A DNA stretch of 6,184 bases from Nitrosopumilaceae archaeon (lineage in GTDB: Archaea > Thermoproteota > Nitrososphaeria > Nitrososphaerales > Nitrosopumilaceae): NCBI GenBank assembly GCA_007571225.1, contig RKRU01000004.1, positions 1 to 6,184 of the forward strand, in the 5' to 3' direction. A program made the position numbers and the translations under genes. Under the pieces are notes generated by a model that saw only the letters and a list, made by a program, of their open reading frames with translations, did no database searches and was not told where the DNA came from. Positions 1-5,940 of this stretch are shown in pieces. Every line of letters starts with the position of its first letter. Position 1 is the stretch's first letter.

Positions 1-1032
1 CTCTTCTCGCACTGGCTCTTGGCGCATGCGGCTGCACTGCTCAGGGACTTTGAGCGGTTGTACGGGACGTTTAACCGCGTAAACAAGAGCCCCCTTGGAG
101 CAGGGCCGGTGGGGGGTACCAGCATTCCAGTTGATCGAGAGTATGTGGCCGAGCTGCTGGGATTTGATGGGCTTGTGTACAATTCGCTTGATGCAACAAG
201 CACGCGCGACTTTGCCATCGAGTATGTGGCGATGATTGCGATCATGATGTCGAACCTGAGCCGGCTGTCCGAAGACTTGGTCGTATGGTCAACATCAGAG
301 TTTTCGTTTGTCGAGCTGTCAGATAACCTTGCATCCCCGTCGAGCGCCATGCCGCAAAAGAAGAATCCAGATGTGCTGGAGCTGACGCGTGCTAGAACCG
401 CAGAATCCGCAGGACACCTTACTGCCATACTGGGCATGGTAAAGGGGCTGGCATCCGGGTACGGGCGCGACTTGCAGCAGGTAAAGCCTGCTGTGTGGTC
501 GACATCTGATACTGCAATATCGGCACTGCTGGCAGTCCAGTCCATATTTGGGGGCATACGCGTAAACAAGACGCGCATGTACGAGGCTGCAGCAGCAAGT
601 GATCTTGTGGCGCTTGACATCGCAGAACGGCTTGTGACAGAGTGCAACGTTCCATTTAGGGAGGCACACGGAATAGCAGGTAGGCTGGTACAGCATGCAC
701 ATAAATTCAATAAACATGTCAGAGAATTGACGCCAACAGAGATCAAGGACGCTGTGAGTCGGGATGGTAATGATGATGGAAGTGGCAACAGCGACAACAA
801 GGCGTCTATTGACCTTCAGATATTACACGGTGTAGTTACGACATCTGACATAAAGTCATCACTGCAGCACAGGGTATCGAAGGGTTCCTCAGGGTTTGCC
901 GAACAGGAGCGCATGATCTCAGATACAAACATTCTCATAGGGACATACAGATCAAACCTTGCAGATCGGATCAACAAAATCCAGAACGCTCTACATTCTA
1001 TGACGGCACAGATTAGCACGATTGTGGGTTAG
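1..1032 (+). CDS. argH: Argininosuccinate lyase, C-terminal part (5' end outside the window)
   Basis: This gene encodes the cytoplasmic enzyme that splits argininosuccinate into arginine and fumarate, the last step of arginine synthesis. The frame is open from base 1 (LFSHWLLAHAAALLRD), so the first part of the protein, including the conserved THLQxAQP histidine region, lies upstream; 343 residues are visible. Seen here: the SPLGAGPVGGTS segment, NSLDATSTRDFAIEY, and the fumarate lyase superfamily signature SSAMPQKKNPD at bases 340-372, whose serine pair lies in the mobile catalytic loop. The C-terminal region (VPFREAHGIAGRLVQHA, then TPTEIKDAV) matches the usual lyase end but carries a D/G/N/S-rich insertion at bases 760-801. 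The gene ends with TAG at 1030-1032. The sequence resembles archaeal lyases (DLQQVKPAVW, VVWSTSEFSFVEL). It is a chromosomal housekeeping neighbour with no known link to CRISPR. A TTG at 19 is an internal codon, not the start. Confidence 0.95.
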   Translation, partial: LFSHWLLAHAAALLRDFERLYGTFNRVNKSPLGAGPVGGTSIPVDREYVAELLGFDGLVYNSLDATSTRDFAIEYVAMIAIMMSNLSRLSEDLVVWSTSEFSFVELSDNLASPSSAMPQKKNPDVLELTRARTAESAGHLTAILGMVKGLASGYGRDLQQVKPAVWSTSDTAISALLAVQSIFGGIRVNKTRMYEAAAASDLVALDIAERLVTECNVPFREAHGIAGRLVQHAHKFNKHVRELTPTEIKDAVSRDGNDDGSGNSDNKASIDLQILHGVVTTSDIKSSLQHRVSKGSSGFAEQERMISDTNILIGTYRSNLADRINKIQNALHSMTAQISTIVG

Positions 1033-1114
1033 GTTTGTTGGCCGATTGACTCCAAATCACTCCCTTTCAATTTTTTAAGATACGGATATATACGACTGTT
1101 CTATCCTCAAACCA
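1033..1114 (+). promoter_or_regulatory. argH-csb1 intergenic gap with putative archaeal promoter
   Basis: This 82-base gap is the only place where a promoter for the cas genes could sit outside a coding region. It contains TTTTTTAA at 1071-1078 and GATATATA at 1085-1092. In archaea the TATA box is centred about 25-27 bases before the transcription start. The TATATA at 1087-1092 would therefore place the start at or next to the csb1 ATG at 1115, which fits a leaderless mRNA; the upstream box would start transcription near 1101. No ribosome binding site precedes the ATG. The T6 run at 1071-1076 could also end argH transcription, since archaeal terminators are often plain T tracts. No hairpin or CRISPR repeat is seen. 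Assignment is by inspection only. Confidence 0.4.
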
Positions 1115-2104
1115 ATGAAGTTTATTGACTCTGATATACTGCTAGCTGAAGCCACCCTTGAACCGGTTCAAGGTTCTCGTTTCCAACCCACAGGATTTCC
1201 ATCACTTGGTGCTGCAGAATTTGAATCTGTGGATGACAATGGCCAAGTTGTGGATTCATTATTGGTGGAATCGTCGCAATCCATGGCAAACCGATTGGAA
1301 TCCGTCTGCTTGCAGGGGGGTAATTCTAGTCTGGCCGACGCGCTAGTAGGAATGCCGTTTATAACGCTTAATGATGAAAAAGGTAACTTTATGACTAATT
1401 CTCTGCTTGAGGCACATCGTATAAGCTCTTCATACATGTTAGAAAATAATGACAAGACACTATACAGGGAACTAAGCAAGGAACTTGATCTTGACGATAA
1501 AAATAGGGCTGTAGATATTACAAAGCTTGCACGTTTTGCACTAAAATATGATCCAAATACAATCCTACATGGTGTATTCATGAATCGTAAAGACATAGCG
1601 GGTGGAAGATATAGGATGACTCGCTCACTTTCTGCGTTTATTGAAGCAACAGGCGTGAGATCTGTAATAAGTGGCGGCGTCAAAATGGATCATTTGGATC
1701 CAAAAGGAAGCGAAGGCGGTGCGAAATCTGTATTCGGTCACATTCCATACAGCAAAATAGAATATAGTGCAGAGTCAATAAAGGTGTATTTCAATATTGA
1801 TTTGTCACTAATCCGTTCATACAATTTGGGTGATACTGCAAACGAATTCCTTTTGACACTGGCACTATGGAAGATACAATCTTTTCTCCGTGGTGGATTA
1901 CGTCTCAGGACTGCCTGTCATCTTAAGGTAAAAGACCCGATTACAGTCACGGAACCAAGTGATGTGGACATTCCTGACCTTGGTAATCTAGTTGTAGAAC
2001 TTAAAGAATTAATTAAAAAATGCCAAGCTGAAGGGTTGTTTACTGTGCAGCCACTATGTATAACATACAAGACATTATCTAAAAAGTCAAATAGGGAAAA
2101 TTAA
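1115..2104 (+). CDS. csb1: Type I-G CRISPR-associated protein Csb1 (Cas7 backbone subunit)
   Basis: Csb1 (GSU0053 family) is the Cas7-type subunit that polymerises along the crRNA spacer to form the backbone of the type I-G effector complex. The 329-residue product shows the family's conserved blocks in order: PVQGSRFQPTGFPSLGAAEF at residues 17-36, LLVESSQSMANRLE at 49-62, NSLLEAHRISSSYM at 95-108, and the stretch from LHGVFMNRKDIAGGRYRM (151-168) through SLSAFIEATGV (171-181). The length is normal for the family. The ATG at 1115 is chosen because it immediately precedes the conserved start (FIDSDILLAEATLEPVQG) and lies where a leaderless transcript would begin; no Shine-Dalgarno sequence is seen. 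It is the first gene of the cas operon, as suits a multi-copy subunit. A perfect 18-bp palindrome lies inside it at 1156-1173. The TAA at 2102-2104 is in the same frame as csb2. Base composition is much more AT-rich than the upstream part of argH. Confidence 0.95.
   Translation: MKFIDSDILLAEATLEPVQGSRFQPTGFPSLGAAEFESVDDNGQVVDSLLVESSQSMANRLESVCLQGGNSSLADALVGMPFITLNDEKGNFMTNSLLEAHRISSSYMLENNDKTLYRELSKELDLDDKNRAVDITKLARFALKYDPNTILHGVFMNRKDIAGGRYRMTRSLSAFIEATGVRSVISGGVKMDHLDPKGSEGGAKSVFGHIPYSKIEYSAESIKVYFNIDLSLIRSYNLGDTANEFLLTLALWKIQSFLRGGLRLRTACHLKVKDPITVTEPSDVDIPDLGNLVVELKELIKKCQAEGLFTVQPLCITYKTLSKKSNREN
1156..1173. repeat. Perfect 18-bp palindrome inside the 5' end of csb1
   Basis: CCTTGAACCGGTTCAAGG reads identically on both strands, with no mismatch and no spacer. 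It starts 41 bases after the A of the csb1 ATG and encodes part of the conserved LEPVQG segment. Protein conservation therefore constrains some of its bases, but not most third positions. In a random 6.2-kb sequence about 0.02 perfect 18-bp palindromes are expected (6184/4^9). It has the form of a dimer-bound operator near a leaderless transcription start; that function is inference. Confidence 0.5.
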
Positions 2105-2116
2105 CAACCGATAGCA

Positions 2117-3586
2117 TTGCTTGTTATATGTATCCAATTTCGCGCCGGCGCATATTGTGCTACCCCTTGGGGCTCAAATGTAAATGAAGGCGTACCTGAA
2201 TGGCCGCCGGCACCATGGCGATTATTGCGTGCAATAATCTCGGTTTGGAAATACAAGGCGCCTGAATTAAAGCACCAAGAAGTATGGCCGATTCTAGAAA
2301 AGCTTGCTGGGAGTTATCCGCATTATCATCTACCTGATTCAAGCATATCTCATACAAGACACTATATGCCAACCAAAGGGAAACCAGACTTGGTCATGGA
2401 TACAGACTTGGTCATGAATACATTCGTAGTCACAGGCAGCAGGCCTGTGTATGTTGTATGGAACGGCATAACATTACAACAAGAAGAGGAGTTAATTTTG
2501 AAAACGATACTTAAAAAAATGACATATTTCGGACGCGCCGAATCATGGTGTTCTGTAGAAGTGGGTACGGAGTCACCGGAACCAAATTGTGTGCCTTTGG
2601 GCAATCTGAATCCACATACAAGAAAGCTTGTGCCCGTCTTGGTTCCACTGCCTAGAATAAAATTTACAGACGTGACTAGGGCCGAATCTGCATGTGATCT
2701 TACAACACTCTGTGTTACTACACGAGATCTACACGATAAAAACCACATAGATCCCCCCGGCGCAAGATGGGTTCAATACATCATGCCAAAAAACTGTTTC
2801 GAGCCAAATATGACGAATCGTGCTAGAACATCTCAACCTAGTGGCGTAACCGTGGTCAGATATGCGGTGGTAGGCGACGTAAGACCACCCATTCAGGATA
2901 CTTTGAAGATTGGCGACAGGATTAGAACTGCATGCATGTCTAGATACGGTCGCAAGAATCATGGCAGAAACGCCCCGATGTTTTCTGGCAAAGACGACGA
3001 TGGTCGCATACTGAAGAATCATCAGCATGCGTTTTACCTGCCTACATACGAGACGCAGGATAGGGAAATAGATCATATAACGGTCATAGCTCCTGGGGGG
3101 TTCAATACAGCGGAATTGGAGGCACTGTTCTCACTAAAGCAGCTTCGCAAATACAATGACATCGTTGTAAATCTACTGTTTCAAGGCTGTGGCACTACAG
3201 ATATTTTTTCTGACATCACAATATTAAAAAAATCCTCTAGATGGATATCTTCTACCCCACTCATTCTTACAAGACACACCAAGTATAAGGGCAGTGGCCC
3301 AAATAAGCGCATTGTTGATACTATAACGGATCAGATAAAAAATGAGATCAAAAACAACTACGGTGAGACATACAAGGTGACTGATGTCATCACAAGAGAT
3401 TCTTCGAGAATGAACAACACGCGACTGAGATCCGATGACTTTTTTAGATGGCGGAGACACGGAAGCGTGGGTGATGGCAGAACCCTGAACATACAACTTG
3501 AGTTTGCCAATCCAGTCAGAGGGCCTATTACGATAGGCTATGCATCACATTTTGGCCTAGGCATGTTTGTGCCATTGGAGGAATGA
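2117..3586 (+). CDS. csb2: Type I-G CRISPR-associated protein Csb2 (Cas5-Cas6 fusion)
   Basis: Csb2 (GSU0054 family) combines a Cas5-like N-terminal part, which holds the crRNA 5' handle, with a Cas6-like C-terminal part that acts in crRNA processing. From the TTG start the product is 489 residues. Visible family hallmarks are the opening MLVICIQFRAGAYCATPW (1-18), PEWPPAPWRLLRA (27-39), LPDSSISHTRHYMP (72-85), a YFGRAESW block, WISSTPLILTRHTK (376-389), and the glycine-rich GPITIGYASHFGLGMFVP (469-486), typical of a Cas6-like end. Histidines 387 and 478 lie in conserved-looking blocks, but I cannot assign catalysis. TTG at 2117 is the start because the frame closes at 2102-2104 (the csb1 stop), no ATG or GTG occurs between, and MLVICIQF is where Csb2 proteins normally begin. 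No Shine-Dalgarno motif lies at a useful distance. An 18-bp tandem duplication at 2385-2420 adds six residues. TGA ends the gene at 3584-3586. Confidence 0.93.
   Translation: MLVICIQFRAGAYCATPWGSNVNEGVPEWPPAPWRLLRAIISVWKYKAPELKHQEVWPILEKLAGSYPHYHLPDSSISHTRHYMPTKGKPDLVMDTDLVMNTFVVTGSRPVYVVWNGITLQQEEELILKTILKKMTYFGRAESWCSVEVGTESPEPNCVPLGNLNPHTRKLVPVLVPLPRIKFTDVTRAESACDLTTLCVTTRDLHDKNHIDPPGARWVQYIMPKNCFEPNMTNRARTSQPSGVTVVRYAVVGDVRPPIQDTLKIGDRIRTACMSRYGRKNHGRNAPMFSGKDDDGRILKNHQHAFYLPTYETQDREIDHITVIAPGGFNTAELEALFSLKQLRKYNDIVVNLLFQGCGTTDIFSDITILKKSSRWISSTPLILTRHTKYKGSGPNKRIVDTITDQIKNEIKNNYGETYKVTDVITRDSSRMNNTRLRSDDFFRWRRHGSVGDGRTLNIQLEFANPVRGPITIGYASHFGLGMFVPLEE
2385..2420 (+). repeat. Tandem duplication of 18 bp within csb2
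   Basis: The units CAGACTTGGTCATGGATA (2385-2402) and CAGACTTGGTCATGAATA (2403-2420) are adjacent and differ at one base (G to A). Eighteen bases is six codons, so the frame is kept and the protein reads DLVMDT then DLVMNT at about residues 92-103. It lies just after the conserved HTRHYMP motif, in a part likely to be a surface loop. The near-identity suggests a recent slippage duplication. Confidence 0.9.
3577..3581 (+). promoter_or_regulatory. Shine-Dalgarno sequence for cas3
   Basis: GGAGG lies nine bases before the ATG at 3591, inside the last codons of csb2. It decides the cas3 start: the frame is also open to a TTG at 3567, but that codon has no such site, and the family's N-terminal region (YKPYPYQ before the Walker A motif) fits a start at 3591. 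An ATG at 3583, overlapping the csb2 TGA, is out of the cas3 frame. Confidence 0.7.
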
Positions 3587-3590
3587 TCAA

Positions 3591-5936
3591 ATGGTTAACA
3601 TAAAATATAAAAATTTTGAAGATTTTTTTAAAGTGGCAACATCGTACAAACCATATCCATACCAAACTAAGTTGGCTACGTCGAATACTCCCTCAGTTCT
3701 CAATATCCCTACAGGGGCAGGCAAGACCGAAACTGCAGTATTAGCGTTGTGGTTGTGGAAGCGACTCAACGGCTCTGACGTGCCACAAAAGCTGGTCTAT
3801 TGTCTTCCAATGAGGGTACTGGTGGAACAGACTGTGGCGAGAATCAAACGATGGTTGGACAATCTTGGTATTGACATTGGCGTGGAATTACTTTTGGGGG
3901 GAAGCGAAGACCGGATAGAAAAACTATTCCCAAACAAGGAATACATTATAGTCGGAACCCAGGACATGCTTGTATCTGGTGCACTTAACCGTGGCTATGG
4001 CAACAGTGCTAGTGTTTGGCCCATTATCTCGGGGTTGTTGAATAATGACAGTATGTGGATTATGGATGAAGTTCAGATAATGGGTAACGCTCTTCCAACA
4101 TCGGTGCAAATGGACAGTTTTAGAAGAGAGTTTGGCACGTATGGGCCTCATAAGACGGTATGGATGTCTGCTACCATAAACCCAAAATGGATGAATACTG
4201 TGAATTTGTCAGAAAGCGTAACCCCGTATCGCCTTGAGGTTGAGGATGTGAATACGACCCTCAAAAAACGCAATGATGCAGCAAAGATTCTCTGTAGTAC
4301 AAAAGTCACTATCAAAAACGACTACACAGAAAAGGACGTAGATGCCATACTAATGTTGCATGTGCCGGGTACCATTACGCTGATAATGACAAACACTGTG
4401 AAAAGAGCGCAAACATTGTACAGATACATATCGGAGAAGGCATCCAACGTAAAGCTGATCCATTCAAAGTTCAGAATACATGACAGACATCGATTAAACG
4501 AGTTACTGGGAAACCTGAAAGAATGTACAGACAACATAATTGTCTCAACGCAGGTGTTGGAGGCCGGAGTAGACATATCGGCCAAAACGTTGATCTCGGA
4601 AGTTGCACCTTGGTCTAGTATGGTACAACGATTTGGCAGATGTAACAGGTATGGAAGTTTCTCGGATGCAAAAATATGCTGGGTAGATTTAGATGAAGAA
4701 CTAGCTGCACCATACGGCAAGAAAGAACTGGAATATGCGCGTAAAATGTTGGAGAGCTTTGATGGCAAATCCGTGTCTCCTGTGGATCTGCCACAAATTG
4801 ACGAGCCAAAAATACATGATGCGGTGCTGCGCCGCAAAGATATTATCAACTTGTTTGATACGACCTCTGATCTACATGGTAATCATACGGATGTATCAAG
4901 ATTCGTACGTAGTGTAGAGCGCCAAATAGATGTGACTGTGTTCTGGTGTGATGAGAAAACTTTTGATGATGATAAAACAACATACAAACCCCAAAGGGAG
5001 GAATTGTGTAGTATCTCAATAAAAGACATAAAGGAATTTTTGATGGGTGGACGATGTGGGAAGGTATGGGATTACGTTGACAAGGTATGGAAAAAAACCA
5101 CTGGTAACAAAATATTCCCCGGACAAACGATCATGCTAAAAGATAGCGACGGAGGATACACGGAAACTCTTGGATGGTATGCAACATCTGTTGATAAAGT
5201 AAAAACAATTTCAGGTGAATTGAGGCCGGTTCTGCATGGCGCAGAACCTGATTCTCATGCAAGTGATTCTTCATCTAAATTAGCCATACGTGTGACTCTT
5301 GAAGATCATACAAGACATGTTATGCAAGAAACGGATCAATTTCTGGAGACCATTCCTTATCTGAACAAAGATGTAAAAAACGCAATTCGAATGGCTGCAA
5401 AGTATCATGATGTCGGTAAGATACACAAGGTGTTTCAGAATGCCACCGGTGGAAACCGTGATGAAGTTTTGGCCAAGTCCCCCGGGATGTCAAACTATGA
5501 TAGGTTTGGATTCCGACACGAGGTTGCAAGCACATTACTATATCTTAAGCAAAATAACGGAGGTGGGAATTTTGTGAATCTTACAGCATACCTGATAATG
5601 GCACATCATGGGAAGGTTCGATTTACACTGCGCCGGGTGTACAGGAGTCACGCGCGTCTAGACAAGAAATATCTGCTTGGAATAGAGATAAGTGGAGAAA
5701 CCATGAAAGAATTCTCAAGCAATTCAGTGTCTGTCCCTGAAACTTTTATCGACATGCGGATGGCTGCCGTGGGAAGAGGCCCGAACAACGAACCGTCTTG
5801 GACTGAACGTGTAATGGAGTTGTTAGATGAATATGGTCCTTTTAAGCTTGCATATTTGGAAGCCCTGATACGCCGGGCAGATTGGTTTGCAAGCGAAAAA
5901 GAAAATGACGGAAGATATGGGGAGGATGGAAGATAG
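3591..5936 (+). CDS. cas3: Type I-G CRISPR-associated helicase/nuclease Cas3 with C-terminal HD domain
   Basis: Cas3 is the nuclease-helicase recruited to the target-bound effector; it unwinds and cuts the DNA with ATP and a metal-dependent HD domain. The 781-residue product has a superfamily 2 helicase first: YPYQ at 22-25, Walker A PTGAGKT at 40-46, the box II variant DEVQ at 159-162, SAT at 193-195, HSKF at 291-294, TQVLEAGVDI at 320-329 and QRFGRCNR at 346-353. The HD nuclease follows at about 565-770, with H573, H606-D607 and K610 (YHDVGK), H643 in FRHE, H672-H673 in AHHGK, and D764 in the closing LEALIRRADW block. This helicase-then-HD order, with DEVQ instead of DEAH, matches Cas3 of type I-G (GSU0051 family); most other Cas3 proteins carry HD at the N terminus. 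All motifs look intact, so the protein should be active. The gene starts 4 nt after csb2 behind a GGAGG and ends with TAG at 5934-5936, 4 nt before csx17. Confidence 0.96.
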   Translation: MVNIKYKNFEDFFKVATSYKPYPYQTKLATSNTPSVLNIPTGAGKTETAVLALWLWKRLNGSDVPQKLVYCLPMRVLVEQTVARIKRWLDNLGIDIGVELLLGGSEDRIEKLFPNKEYIIVGTQDMLVSGALNRGYGNSASVWPIISGLLNNDSMWIMDEVQIMGNALPTSVQMDSFRREFGTYGPHKTVWMSATINPKWMNTVNLSESVTPYRLEVEDVNTTLKKRNDAAKILCSTKVTIKNDYTEKDVDAILMLHVPGTITLIMTNTVKRAQTLYRYISEKASNVKLIHSKFRIHDRHRLNELLGNLKECTDNIIVSTQVLEAGVDISAKTLISEVAPWSSMVQRFGRCNRYGSFSDAKICWVDLDEELAAPYGKKELEYARKMLESFDGKSVSPVDLPQIDEPKIHDAVLRRKDIINLFDTTSDLHGNHTDVSRFVRSVERQIDVTVFWCDEKTFDDDKTTYKPQREELCSISIKDIKEFLMGGRCGKVWDYVDKVWKKTTGNKIFPGQTIMLKDSDGGYTETLGWYATSVDKVKTISGELRPVLHGAEPDSHASDSSSKLAIRVTLEDHTRHVMQETDQFLETIPYLNKDVKNAIRMAAKYHDVGKIHKVFQNATGGNRDEVLAKSPGMSNYDRFGFRHEVASTLLYLKQNNGGGNFVNLTAYLIMAHHGKVRFTLRRVYRSHARLDKKYLLGIEISGETMKEFSSNSVSVPETFIDMRMAAVGRGPNNEPSWTERVMELLDEYGPFKLAYLEALIRRADWFASEKENDGRYGEDGR

Positions 5937-5940
5937 AGAC

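Noticed and set aside
319..717. Minus-strand open frame opposite argH (and similar ones opposite csb1, csb2 and cas3)
   Set aside because: They are shadows of strongly conserved + strand genes; their translations are cysteine/serine-rich and show no recognisable motif.
1033..1114. CRISPR array or leader between argH and csb1
   Set aside because: The gap is only 82 bases and contains no repeated unit.
1693..1704. 12-bp palindrome TTTGGATCCAAA in csb1
   Set aside because: About 1.5 perfect 12-bp palindromes are expected by chance in this length (6184/4^6).
3567..3590. Upstream TTG at 3567 as the cas3 start
   Set aside because: It would overlap csb2, lacks a ribosome binding site, and adds MCHWRNDQ, which does not resemble a Cas3 start; ATG at 3591 has GGAGG nine bases before it.
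111..3901. G6 runs in argH (111-116), csb1 (1315-1320), csb2 (3095-3100) and cas3 (3896-3901), and a C6 run in csb2 (2753-2758), considered as phase-variation tracts
   Set aside because: Six-base tracts are short for slippage switching, roughly one G6 is expected by chance, and all frames are intact.
5228..5248. Inverted repeat GGTTCTGC / GCAGAACC with a 5-base loop inside cas3, near the helicase-HD boundary
   Set aside because: An 8-bp perfect stem with a short loop is expected about 0.5 times by chance in this window (6184 x 6 loop sizes / 4^8). It lies in coding sequence with no T tract after it.
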